Notes under the pieces: model-generated
What the model was told of the DNA's origin: nothing
The model's database searches: none
What the model saw: only the letters and a program-made list of their open reading frames with translations
Translations under genes and position numbers: made by a program
Part shown: piece by piece, positions 50,305 through 58,520 of the stretch
How positions within the stretch are numbered: the stretch's first letter is position 1
Layout of the letters: every line of letters starts with the position of its first letter
Source: WHTI01 sp963826105
Lineage (GTDB): Bacteria > Actinomycetota > CADDZG01 > WHSQ01
Assembly (NCBI GenBank): GCA_963826105.1
Contig: CAWGWA010000012.1
Location: 40,170-104,169, forward strand
Length of the DNA stretch: 64,000 bases
Direction: 5' to 3'

Positions 50305-52007
50305 CGCTCTCCTCCCTCGGATGAACCTTGTCGTCGAGCATCTTCCCGCCACAGGTTAGTGATGGGAAGCCGTCGATCGCGACCAAATGACTTGGTGGTC
50401 ACCTTGATGCCCGGAGGAGCCTGGCGTCGCTTGAACTCAGCCCGATCGACCATCCGGATGACCGCCTCGACCACCGCCGGGTCGCGGCCCTCGCCGACGA
50501 TCTCGTTGAGCCCGAGATCGTTCTCGATGTAGGCCTCGAGGATCGGATCCAGGACGTCGTAGGGAGGGAGGGAGTCTTCATCCTTCTGGCCGTGACGTAG
50601 TTCTGCCGAAGGCGCCTTGTCGATGATGTTCTGGGGGATCACCGGCGACTCACCATTGCGCCATCGTGCCAGGTCGTAGACCTCCGTCTTGAAGACATCC
50701 TTGAGCACCGCGAGGCCCCCGGCCATGTCGCCGTAGAGAGTTGCGTAACCCACCGCCATCTCGGACTTGTTTCCGGTTGCCAGCACCAGCGGACCGTAAC
50801 GGTTCGAGATCGCCATCAGGATGTTCCCTCGGATCCGGGCCTGGATGTTTTCCTCGGCGACGTCGGGCTTGACCGGCCCAAAGGCTCCCTCGAGCATCCC
50901 GACATAGCTCTCGTAGCCATCCGCGATCGGGATGGTCATGAACTCGAGTCCCAGGTTCTGCGCGAGTTCCTGCGCGTCCGATCTCGAGTGTTCGGTCGAG
51001 AAGCGGGATGGCATCGAGACGGCGAGCACGTTCCCGGGGCCTAGCGCGTCGGCGGCGATAACCGCGGTGACCGCAGAGTCGATCCCGCCCGAGAGTCCGA
51101 GAGTGACCTTCGTGAAGCCGTTCTTGATTACGTAGTCGCGAACGCCGAGCACGAGCGCCCGGTAGATCTCCTCTGCGTCGGGGAGCACAGGTGTCACAAC
51201 GGAGTACACCGATCCCGAGGGGTCGCGCAGCCTGACCCGGGGGCGGTCGATCGTCGCGTGTTGGAAGTCACGGGCCTCGCCTAACGGGACGTCGACCACT
51301 TCGAGGGCCTCTTCGAACTGAGGAAGCCTGGCCACCTCCTCGCCTTCCGGATCGACGACCAGCGAGCCACCGTCGAAGACGAGCTCGTCCTGGCCCCCGA
51401 CTGCGTTGACGTACACGATCGAGGTTCGGGCCCGTCGTGCTCGTTCACCGAGCATCGCCGTTCGTTCCTCGAGCTTGTCCTTGTGGAACGGCGAGGCGTT
51501 GATGTTGATGACGATCTGAGCGCCGGCATCCCCTTGCGAGATGACCGGGCCGGGATCGAACCAGGCGTCCTCGCAGACGCAAACCCCGAGGATCGCGGTC
51601 GGTGTCTCGATCAAGGTGTGTCCTCTCCCCGGCTCGAAGTACCGCTTCTCGTCGAAGACCCCGTAGTTGGGCAGGAGGTGCTTGTGGTACGTCGCGACCA
51701 CTTCGCCGCCGAAGCACATCCCGGCGGCGTTGAAGAGATGGTCGTTTCTCCGATCGACGAACCCCACGACGGTCAGGATGTCGCTCGAGGCTGCCGCGAC
51801 CTTCTCGAGGGCGGCGAGGTTGGCGTTCACGAACGACCGCTTCAGGACGAGGTCCTCAGGGGGATAACCGGTGATCGCCAGCTCCGGGAAGGCGATGACC
51901 TGGGCGCCGGCGGTCTGGGCGCGGCCGATGAGGGCCACCAGACGCTCGACATTGCCGTCGATGTCGCCCACGACAGGGTTCATCTGGGCCATAGCGATCC
52001 GCACCAT
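50301..52007 (-). CDS. nadE: NAD synthetase, glutamine-hydrolysing
   Basis: Makes NAD from deamido-NAD, ATP and glutamine. The 568-residue two-domain form has an N-terminal nitrilase-type glutaminase (AFPELAITGYPPEDLVL with the catalytic Glu, GVCVCEDAWFDPG with the nucleophilic Cys) and a C-terminal ATP-pyrophosphatase with the P-loop LGLSGGIDSAVTAV, KSEMAVGYATLYGDMAGG and KAPSAELRHGQKDEDSLPPY. Start ATG 52007 lies 6 nt after a TACTCT hexamer, so the TTG two codons earlier is not needed. glnR follows in the same operon. This couples NAD synthesis to glutamine supply. Confidence 0.95.
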   Translation of the reverse strand: MVRIAMAQMNPVVGDIDGNVERLVALIGRAQTAGAQVIAFPELAITGYPPEDLVLKRSFVNANLAALEKVAAASSDILTVVGFVDRRNDHLFNAAGMCFGGEVVATYHKHLLPNYGVFDEKRYFEPGRGHTLIETPTAILGVCVCEDAWFDPGPVISQGDAGAQIVININASPFHKDKLEERTAMLGERARRARTSIVYVNAVGGQDELVFDGGSLVVDPEGEEVARLPQFEEALEVVDVPLGEARDFQHATIDRPRVRLRDPSGSVYSVVTPVLPDAEEIYRALVLGVRDYVIKNGFTKVTLGLSGGIDSAVTAVIAADALGPGNVLAVSMPSRFSTEHSRSDAQELAQNLGLEFMTIPIADGYESYVGMLEGAFGPVKPDVAEENIQARIRGNILMAISNRYGPLVLATGNKSEMAVGYATLYGDMAGGLAVLKDVFKTEVYDLARWRNGESPVIPQNIIDKAPSAELRHGQKDEDSLPPYDVLDPILEAYIENDLGLNEIVGEGRDPAVVEAVIRMVDRAEFKRRQAPPGIKVTTKSFGRDRRLPITNLWREDARRQGSSEGGER

Positions 52008-52013
52008 GGGCAA

Positions 52014-52019
52014 AGAGTA
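52014..52019 (-). promoter_or_regulatory. -10 element TACTCT, leaderless nadE-glnR promoter
   Basis: TACTCT on the minus strand ends 6 nt before the nadE ATG at 52007. It faces the glnA2 promoter across about 55 bp. Confidence 0.55.
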
Positions 52020-52047
52020 GTGGACCGGACCCCCCGCAACCTCCGGT

Positions 52048-52063
52048 GAAACGTCTCCGAAAC
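52048..52063 (+). promoter_or_regulatory. Possible GlnR half-operator
   Basis: GAAAC at 52048 and again at 52059 are spaced 11 bp, as in the full box before glnA1. They lie between the nadE and glnA2 -10 elements. The two outer pentamers expected for a full box are not recognisable. Confidence 0.4.
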
Positions 52064-52073
52064 ACCGACCCGC

Positions 52074-52079
52074 TAGGCT
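52074..52079 (+). promoter_or_regulatory. -10 element TAGGCT, leaderless glnA2 promoter
   Basis: TAGGCT ends 7 nt before the glnA2 ATG at 52087. Confidence 0.55.
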
Positions 52080-52086
52080 CTAGGGC

Positions 52087-53445
52087 ATGGAGAGACAACA
52101 GGATTACGTGCTCAGGACGGTTGAGGAGCGGGGCATCCGCTTGGTCTGGCTGTGGTTCACCGACGTTCTTGGGTTCCTGAAGTCGTTCGCGGTGACCTCA
52201 GAGGAGCTCGAGCAGGCCTTCGAGGAGGGGATCGGCTTCGACGGGTCTGCGATCGAGGGCTTCGCCCGCGTACAGGAATCCGACATGCTGGCTCGTCCCG
52301 ATGCGGCCACCTTTCAGATCACCCCCCGGGGATTGGCCGGAACCGACGAGCATCCCGACGGCGGCGTTGCTCGCATGTTCTGCGACATCTACACCCCCGA
52401 CGGACAGCCCTTCTGGGGAGATCCGCGCTACGTCTTGCGCCGCAACCTCGAAAAGGCGGCCGAGCGCGGGTTCACGTTCTATGTGCACCCCGAGATGGAG
52501 TTCTTCCTCTTCAAGGATGTCGCCGATCCCACACCGATCGACGCAGGTGGCTACTTCGATCTGACGCCGTCCGACACGACGCAGGAACTCCGGCGCGACA
52601 CGATCAGCGTGCTCGAGAAGATGGGGATCCCCGTCGAGTTTTCGCATCACGAAGTGGCTCCATCTCAGCACGAGATCGATCTTCGCCACCAGGACGCGCT
52701 CACGATGGCGGATTCGGTGATGACCTTCCGTCTTCTGGTGAAGGAGATGGCGGCACGGCGCGGTATGTATGCGACGTTCATGCCGAAACCGAAGACCGAG
52801 CTTCCCGGGAACGGGATGCACACGCACATGTCGCTATTCGAAGGCGACCAGAACGCGTTCCACGATTCCTCGGATGAGTATCACCTCTCGAAGGTGGCGC
52901 GCTCGTTCATCGGTGGACTCCTACACCATGCGCGCGAGATCACCTTGATCACCAACCAGTGGGTGAACTCCTACAAGCGGTTGACCTCGCAGATCGGCTA
53001 TCCGGTGCAAGAAGCGCCGACCTATGTTTGCTGGGGACGGCACAACCGCTCGGCTCTGATCAGGGTGCCGATGTACAAACCGCGCAAGGAGCGTTCGACC
53101 CGGATCGAGATCCGATCACCGGATCCGGCGTGCAACCCGTACCTCGCCTTCGCGGTGATCCTGGCTGCCGGCCTCAAGGGGATCGATGAGGGCTACGACT
53201 TGCCCCCGGAAGCGACCGACAACATCTACGAGATGACCGAGCAGGAGCGCAAGGCGCGAAGCATCACGCAGCTGCCGAACGATCTCTACGACGCGCTGAA
53301 CGAGATGGAGTCATCCGATCTCGTGGCCGAGACGCTCGGCGAACAGACCTTCGAGTACCTGCTGAGGAACAAGCGCGCGGAATGGGATCAGTACAAGTCG
53401 TACGTGTCCCCCTACGAGATGGAGCGTTACCTGCCGGTCCTGTGA
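52087..53445 (+). CDS. glnA2: Glutamine synthetase, GSI-alpha type (GlnA2-like)
   Basis: A 452-residue type I glutamine synthetase. The metal and substrate residues are present: HPEMEFFLF, SHHEVAPSQHEIDLRH, TFMPKPKTELPGNGMHTHMS, and RSALIRVP with STRIEIRSPDPACNPYLA. The C-terminal region has NIYEMTEQER where the adenylylated form carries Tyr in NLYDLPPE, so GlnE should not modify it. This pattern defines the GSI-alpha (GlnA2) class, which is feedback-regulated by glutamine. It is divergent from nadE, and the two glutamate-pentamer sites lie between them. The start ATG follows a TAGGCT hexamer at 7 nt. Confidence 0.93.
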   Translation: MERQQDYVLRTVEERGIRLVWLWFTDVLGFLKSFAVTSEELEQAFEEGIGFDGSAIEGFARVQESDMLARPDAATFQITPRGLAGTDEHPDGGVARMFCDIYTPDGQPFWGDPRYVLRRNLEKAAERGFTFYVHPEMEFFLFKDVADPTPIDAGGYFDLTPSDTTQELRRDTISVLEKMGIPVEFSHHEVAPSQHEIDLRHQDALTMADSVMTFRLLVKEMAARRGMYATFMPKPKTELPGNGMHTHMSLFEGDQNAFHDSSDEYHLSKVARSFIGGLLHHAREITLITNQWVNSYKRLTSQIGYPVQEAPTYVCWGRHNRSALIRVPMYKPRKERSTRIEIRSPDPACNPYLAFAVILAAGLKGIDEGYDLPPEATDNIYEMTEQERKARSITQLPNDLYDALNEMESSDLVAETLGEQTFEYLLRNKRAEWDQYKSYVSPYEMERYLPVL

Positions 53446-53454
53446 GGACTTCGG

Positions 53455-53973
53455 CTAACCGGCTCGTGTATACGGGAGCCTGGTGCCTCCCACCCAGCGC
53501 GGGCCCCAGTAGGAGTCGTAAAGGGAATCGACGCGCACGCCACTGGATGACGTGGACGAGATGAATCTGCCGCCCCCGATGTACATGCCGGCATGTCCGA
53601 CCTTCGCGGACGAAGTCTTGTGGAACACGAGGTCCCCGGGCTTCAGTGCCTTGCGCTTCCAGACGCGGCGGTAGTTCGACTTCTTCCCGAGGTTGAACTG
53701 ACTTTCGGACTGGTGGGGGAGTTTGATGCCGAACTTCTTGAAGACCCACAGTGTGAATCCCGAACAGTCGAAGCCGTTGGGGGTTGTTCCTCCGGTGCGA
53801 TACGGAGCGCCTCGCTGGGACTTGGCCCTGCGTTCGGCCTTCACGCGGTGTTCCTTGGCTGTTGCCGTGCTGGTTGCCCCAGCACTCGGGGCCAGCATTG
53901 TTGTTGCGAGAGCCGCGACGATCATCGTCGCGGCAAGTGTTCTGATCGGATGCCTCGTGGAGCTACCTCTCAT
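53455..53973 (-). CDS. NlpC/P60 cell-wall endopeptidase
   Basis: A 172-residue secreted peptidase with signal sequence (about residues 10-33, AATMIVAALATTMLAPSAGA). The NlpC/P60 domain holds the nucleophile Cys70 in FDCSGFTLWVF and the base His127 in VGHAGMYIGGG; the third polar residue is not obvious. Such enzymes cut peptide bonds of peptidoglycan stems. It stands between glnA2 and glnE, convergent with glnA2 and divergent from glnE, a common place for unrelated single genes. The domain makes up nearly the whole mature protein. Confidence 0.9.
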   Translation of the reverse strand: MRGSSTRHPIRTLAATMIVAALATTMLAPSAGATSTATAKEHRVKAERRAKSQRGAPYRTGGTTPNGFDCSGFTLWVFKKFGIKLPHQSESQFNLGKKSNYRRVWKRKALKPGDLVFHKTSSAKVGHAGMYIGGGRFISSTSSSGVRVDSLYDSYWGPRWVGGTRLPYTRAG

Positions 53974-54190
53974 TCACACCTCCCGGTCGAGTTCACACGC
54001 GCACGCAAAACAGAAGCTCTGCGTTTGGTGAGTTGCCGCGAATGTCGGCGTCAGCAGTGCACGCTACCGACAGATCGTCGTGTCCGTGGCCGAAGGAGAT
54101 GGAAGAACGAGGACAGTTTGTTGTGGCCCGTCCACAAGAACGACCGTGCGAAGGGACATATCGCTCGGCAACTACGTATGTCGTTGGCTC

Positions 54191-54196
54191 TATCCT
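54191..54196 (+). promoter_or_regulatory. -10 element TATCCT, leaderless glnE promoter
   Basis: TATCCT ends 7 nt before the GTG at 54204. It selects that codon over upstream in-frame ATG codons, which fall in the promoter region. Confidence 0.5.
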
Positions 54197-54203
54197 GCTG
54201 CTT

Positions 54204-56840
54204 GTGACGGCGTCGGAGCAGGACGGATCGGTGATCGCGGCCCTCGTCAGGGCGGCCAGTTCCTCGCTCGGCGACGTTCTCGATCGGGACGAACGAGCCG
54301 TTCTGGTTCTCGATGAGGACTCGCCTCCCAACGAGCGCTCTGAGTTCGTCGACCTCATCGGCAAGGCGTACGACGCCGACGGGCCTGCGGGATTGCGCTC
54401 CGAGCGTCGCCGTCGACTGCTCCAGGTCGCGGCCCTGGATCTCCGCGGGGACCTGGAGCTGGAAGCGGTGGGACGGCGCCTCGCGTTCCTGGCCGATGCC
54501 TGCCTCGAGACGGCGCTCACCGCGGTGGAGGCACCCGACGATCTGGCGGTCGTTGCGATGGGGAAGCTCGGCGCTCTGGAGCTGAACTACAGCTCGGACA
54601 TCGACGTCATGTTCGTCTCCGCCAAAGAGTCGCCCGAGGGGCTGCAGGCCGCGTCCGCGGTGATGTCGATGCTGACGGAGTTCGCTCCCGAGGGTCAGGC
54701 ATACCGGGTCGATGCCGACCTCCGACCCGAGGGGCGCGCCGGTGCCCTGGTTCGGTCGCTCGATGCTTACCTCGAGTACTACGCACGGTGGGCGAAGGAG
54801 TGGGAGTACCAGGCACTCATCAAGGCGCGCCATGCGGCCGGCTCGTCGACGACCGGGGAAGCGCTGGTCGAGCGAACCCGGGGGTTCGTCTACTCGGAGG
54901 AAGTGTCGCCGGAGCGCGTTGCCGCGATCAGATCGATGAAGGAGAGGGTCGAGAGTAACGCGGTCCTTAAGACTCGACGAGGGAGCAGCAGTGGCGACGT
55001 GAAGCTCGGACCGGGGGGTATCCGAGACATCGAGTTCTCCGTTCAACTTCTGCAGCTGGTTCACGGTGGGACCGATCCGGCAGTACGAGCATCATCGACC
55101 CTCGACGCGCTGAGCGCCTTGGCGGCCGGCGGATACATCGCGGAGGACGATGCCGCGGGGCTAGGCGTCGCTTACCGATGGCTTCGTACGGTCGAGCACC
55201 GGCTTCAGCTTTGGCAGGAGCGTCAGGTTCACCAACTCCCTTCGGATGTCCCGGGGCTCGCACGACTAGCGCGGGTTATGGGTTTCGCAAACTCACCGTC
55301 GGCGTCCGCAGCTGAACGCTTCTCCGAAGCACACAAAGCCGTGCTCGTCGATGTCAGGCAGCGTTTCGAGAAGCTCTTTTACCGACCGATGATCGAGGCG
55401 CTCGCCGGAGGAGGCGCGCAACGTCTCTCGACGGAGGCACTTCGCGAGCGCCTCCGCATCCTCGGATTCCGAGACGTGGATCGAGCCTCGCGGACCTTGT
55501 CGGAACTAGTAGGGGGGACCTCGCGCCGAGCGCGTCTCTTCAAGGTCTTGACGCCCGCGATCCTCAGGTTCCTGACTGACTCCCCGCTTCCCGACGAAGG
55601 CTTGTTCTCATTCCTCCGCATCAGTGAGGGGCTCGGCGAACGTCTCGATGCTGCCGCGGCATTCCGGGACAACCCACCAGGACTGGCCTTCCTCGCCAAG
55701 GCTCTCGGGAGCGGACGGATCCTCGGAGACATGCTGTTGGCCGTCCCCGAGGAGCTCGCGACGATCGCGGATCCGAACGGCCCACCGCAGCCGAAGGATA
55801 GGTCCCGGTTGGTCCGTGAGGGCTCCGCATCGTTGAGCTGGAGGGAAGAGTCCGACCGACTCGACGGTCTAAGGCGCTTCAAGCGGAGGGAGTTCCTCAG
55901 GATCGTGCTGGGCGACCTCGCGGGGGTCACCGACACCGTGCTCGCCGGGGCCGGGCTGGCGGACCTTGCGGACGCTTGTCTCGAAGCCGCCCTGGAGGAG
56001 TCTGAGATCCCCTTCGCCGTGATCGGGATGGGGAAGCTCGGGGGTCGCGAGCTTAACTACGCGTCCGACATCGACGTCGTTCTCGTGCATGACGCCGCGA
56101 CGGAGGATGCTGACAAGGTCGCAGCCGACCTCATCGCGTCCATCGGGGCGGTCACTCCCGAGGGCATCACCTTCCAGATCGATCATGGGCTCCGACCCGA
56201 GGGAAACGCAGGCCCTTTGGTTCGCTCGATCGAGTCGTTCCTCGAGTACTACTCACGGTGGGCCCATCCGTGGGAGCACCAGGCCCTAGTCAAAGCGCGT
56301 TTCGCGGCCGGGAACGCCGAGCTGGGAAGGAGGTTCATCGCCGAGACGAGGTCGTTCGCGTTCCCCGAACGACTGCCCGATGCCGCCCTCGCCGAGATCC
56401 GGCATCTGAAGGCTCGGATGGAGCGGGAACGCATCCCGCGAGGGGTCGATCCCCGGCTCCATTTCAAGCTGGGCCCGGGAGGGACCTCGGATGTCGAGTT
56501 CGCGATCCAGATCCTCCAGCTCAAGCACGGACACGAGTACCCGGCATTGGGCGCGACCGGGACGGTTCCGGCGCTCGCCATCGCCCGAGAGCTGGACCTT
56601 CTCGCTCCGGACGCGGCCGACCGGCTGACCGGCGCCTATGAGTTCCTGACCCGGGTGCGGAACCGGCTCTTCTTGATGGTGGGACGGCCGGTCGACTCGC
56701 TACCGACGAGGCCCGAGGAGTTGGAAGCTCTCGGGCGAGCGATGGGTTTCCGCGAGCAGCCACGCCAGGAACTCGAGGATGCCTACCTGAGGGTCACCCG
56801 GCGAGCCAGACGGGTGGCAGAGCCGCTGATCTACGGCTAG
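54204..56840 (+). CDS. glnE: Glutamine synthetase adenylyltransferase/adenylyl-removing enzyme
   Basis: Bifunctional enzyme that adds and removes AMP on GlnA. The 878-residue protein has two nucleotidyltransferase domains: VVAMGKLGALELNYSSDIDV (first, removing half) and VIGMGKLGGRELNYASDIDV (second, adding half), each with the G-x-x-x-E and D-x-D metal ligands, and the linker helices with QVDADLRPEGRAG-like and QIDHGLRPEGNAG motifs. Start GTG 54204 is supported by a TATCCT hexamer at 7 nt. It should control GlnA1 (61-62 kb), which has the target Tyr. Confidence 0.94.
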   Translation: MTASEQDGSVIAALVRAASSSLGDVLDRDERAVLVLDEDSPPNERSEFVDLIGKAYDADGPAGLRSERRRRLLQVAALDLRGDLELEAVGRRLAFLADACLETALTAVEAPDDLAVVAMGKLGALELNYSSDIDVMFVSAKESPEGLQAASAVMSMLTEFAPEGQAYRVDADLRPEGRAGALVRSLDAYLEYYARWAKEWEYQALIKARHAAGSSTTGEALVERTRGFVYSEEVSPERVAAIRSMKERVESNAVLKTRRGSSSGDVKLGPGGIRDIEFSVQLLQLVHGGTDPAVRASSTLDALSALAAGGYIAEDDAAGLGVAYRWLRTVEHRLQLWQERQVHQLPSDVPGLARLARVMGFANSPSASAAERFSEAHKAVLVDVRQRFEKLFYRPMIEALAGGGAQRLSTEALRERLRILGFRDVDRASRTLSELVGGTSRRARLFKVLTPAILRFLTDSPLPDEGLFSFLRISEGLGERLDAAAAFRDNPPGLAFLAKALGSGRILGDMLLAVPEELATIADPNGPPQPKDRSRLVREGSASLSWREESDRLDGLRRFKRREFLRIVLGDLAGVTDTVLAGAGLADLADACLEAALEESEIPFAVIGMGKLGGRELNYASDIDVVLVHDAATEDADKVAADLIASIGAVTPEGITFQIDHGLRPEGNAGPLVRSIESFLEYYSRWAHPWEHQALVKARFAAGNAELGRRFIAETRSFAFPERLPDAALAEIRHLKARMERERIPRGVDPRLHFKLGPGGTSDVEFAIQILQLKHGHEYPALGATGTVPALAIARELDLLAPDAADRLTGAYEFLTRVRNRLFLMVGRPVDSLPTRPEELEALGRAMGFREQPRQELEDAYLRVTRRARRVAEPLIYG

Positions 56841-57004
56841 CGCACCTTGATGATCAGGGCGAACACCAGGCTCATGCCGAGGATGAGGCCCAGCACCAAG
56901 AGGATCGAGCCGACTGCCTTCGTGCCCTCCTTAGACGATCCCGCCATCGGGATGAGCAAAAGAAGAAGGCCGCCGATGACGAGGAGGGGGGAAAGGGATC
57001 TCAC
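56837..57004 (-). CDS. Small membrane protein of 55 residues
   Basis: A short minus-strand gene: MRSLSPLLVIGGLLLLLIP, a charged loop with SSKEGTKAVG, a second hydrophobic stretch SILLVLGLILGMSLVFALII, and KVR at the end. It has two predicted membrane segments (about 6-20 and 32-52). The GTG at 57004 lies exactly 6 nt after a TAAGAT hexamer, as in the other leaderless genes of this window, which supports that it is expressed. Its stop overlaps the glnE stop on the other strand, and it is divergent from the Crp-like gene. No family was recognised. Confidence 0.65.
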   Translation of the reverse strand: MRSLSPLLVIGGLLLLLIPMAGSSKEGTKAVGSILLVLGLILGMSLVFALIIKVR

Positions 57005-57010
57005 GAGGGC

Positions 57011-57016
57011 ATCTTA
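57011..57016 (-). promoter_or_regulatory. -10 element TAAGAT, leaderless promoter of the small membrane protein
   Basis: TAAGAT on the minus strand ends 6 nt before the GTG at 57004. Confidence 0.45.
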
Positions 57017-57042
57017 GGTGGTGACCCATCAGTGCTGGGCAT

Positions 57043-57048
57043 TTAGGC
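57043..57048 (+). promoter_or_regulatory. -10 element TAGGCT for the Crp-like gene
   Basis: The same hexamer as at 16598 and 52074, here 24 nt before the GTG. The leader contains a GGAGGGAGGAG ribosome site, so this gene is not leaderless. Confidence 0.45.
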
Positions 57049-57072
57049 TCTCCCCCTGGAGGGAGGAGTTCC

Positions 57073-57759
57073 GTGTCGGAAACGAAGAGATTGCTCGGCA
57101 GTACCAACCTGTTCGGTGACCTCGAGCCAGCCGTGCTCGATCGCTTGTCCGAGCGCGCCGTGAACCGCCATTTCAGCAAGGGCGAGTTCATCTTCCACGA
57201 GGGCGACCCAGGGGATTCTCTGTTCGTGATCTGCAGTGGCCTGGTGAAGGTCTTCGTCACGTCGGCCGACGGCGACGAGATGGTCCTGACGACACTGGTT
57301 CCTCCCGAGGTCTTCGGTGAGCTGTCGCTGATCGATGGGGGCCAGCGCTCGGCTTCCGCTGAGGTTCTCGAACAGACCGAACTCCTGGTCATCACGCGCT
57401 CCTCCCTACTAGAAACGCTCAACGCGAATCCGGAAGTGACCGATCGTCTCCTCGTAACGCTCGGAAGTCTTGTGCGACGACTCACCGAGCAGGCGTCCGA
57501 CCTCGTCTTCCTTGACCTCTACGGTCGCGTTGCGAAGCTCCTCGTCGGCCTGGCCGACGAACGAGGGGAAACGTCTAGGGACGGGATCGTTCTCGACCTC
57601 AACGTGACGCAATCGGACCTCGCCCGAATGGTCGGAGGCACCCGACAGAGCGTGAACCAGATCCTTCGAGCCTTCGATCGGCGCGGCTACGTCGAGTTGA
57701 AGGGCCGGACGATCATGCTCAAGGAACCAGATCTGTTGAGACGTAGAGCAGGCCTCTAA
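57073..57759 (+). CDS. Crp/Fnr-family transcription regulator
   Basis: A 228-residue regulator with an N-terminal cyclic-nucleotide-binding beta roll and a C-terminal winged helix. The phosphate-binding cassette FGELSLIDGGQRSASAEV keeps the Glu, Arg and Ser that contact cAMP in Crp, and HTH residues are QSDLARMVGGTRQSVNQILR. There are no Cys ligands for an iron-sulphur cluster, so a nucleotide sensor like mycobacterial Crp is more likely than Fnr. Start GTG 57073 has a strong ribosome site. It sits between glnE and the glutamate transporter operon, convergent with the latter. Confidence 0.92.
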   Translation: MSETKRLLGSTNLFGDLEPAVLDRLSERAVNRHFSKGEFIFHEGDPGDSLFVICSGLVKVFVTSADGDEMVLTTLVPPEVFGELSLIDGGQRSASAEVLEQTELLVITRSSLLETLNANPEVTDRLLVTLGSLVRRLTEQASDLVFLDLYGRVAKLLVGLADERGETSRDGIVLDLNVTQSDLARMVGGTRQSVNQILRAFDRRGYVELKGRTIMLKEPDLLRRRAGL

Positions 57760-58520
57760 GCGATCTGATCCTCGAGGCCCGTAACGCGGATCTCGGCAGG
57801 CTTCCGCTCCTTCTCTTCGAGTCGAGCAGCTAGTCGTGACAGGGCGAAGTTCACGATGATGAACATGAACCCGATCACGAGATAGACCTGCAACGACGAT
57901 CCTCGGACGAAATCCGGAGTGAAGGGGTTGGCGTTCGTAACCGTCTTGCCGTGCCTCACGATCTCTCTGATCCCAATGATGCTCACCAAGGTCGTGTCCT
58001 TGTTCAGAGTAATCAGCTGGGACACCGTCGCCGGGACCATCCGTCGAAGGCCCTGAGGGAGGATCACTAGCCGCATCGACTGCCAGTAGCGCATACCGAG
58101 CGACAGGGCCGCTTCTCCCTGGCCCCTCTCGAGGGACACGATGCCCGCTCGCATGATCTCGCACATCACTGCAGAGTTGTAAAGGACGAGTCCGGCGATA
58201 GCCGCCAGGATGCGTCCGTTCTCGTAAGCGCGTGGGAAGAACGATGGGACGTTGTCTTCCCACGCCGCGTACCACTCACCGGGCAAAGCGATGGCGAGGA
58301 ACAGCAGGATGAAGATCAACGGCAGGTTCCGCCACACATCCACCCAGGTCCTAGCGAGCACCGACACGGTTCTCGTCTTCGAGAGGTTCGCGAGGGCCAA
58401 GAGCAACCCGAAGAACAATGAGAACGCCATGGCAACGACCGCGATCTGCAGATTGATGAGGAAGCCTTCGAAGAGGAACCGGAGGTTGTTGCCTGAAGTG
58501 AGCCAATCCCAGCCGGTCAT
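57756..58520 (-). CDS. gluD: Glutamate-type amino acid ABC transporter permease (GluD-like)
   Basis: A 254-residue inner-membrane permease of the polar amino acid type. Five or six segments and the conserved EAA loop ERGQGEAALSLGMRYWQSM are seen, followed by ILPQGLRRMVPATVSQLITL. C-terminal tail is charged and variable. It forms the channel with the GluC-like protein encoded just upstream, whose stop overlaps its start by four bases. It is the last gene of a four-gene operon in the order ATPase, binding protein, permease, permease, as in gluABCD. Confidence 0.9.
   Translation of the reverse strand: MTGWDWLTSGNNLRFLFEGFLINLQIAVVAMAFSLFFGLLLALANLSKTRTVSVLARTWVDVWRNLPLIFILLFLAIALPGEWYAAWEDNVPSFFPRAYENGRILAAIAGLVLYNSAVMCEIMRAGIVSLERGQGEAALSLGMRYWQSMRLVILPQGLRRMVPATVSQLITLNKDTTLVSIIGIREIVRHGKTVTNANPFTPDFVRGSSLQVYLVIGFMFIIVNFALSRLAARLEEKERKPAEIRVTGLEDQIA

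Noticed and set aside
54033..54203. glnE starting at ATG 54033
   Set aside because: The extra 57 residues resemble no GlnE N-terminus and cover the probable promoter; GTG 54204 has a TATCCT hexamer at 7 nt.
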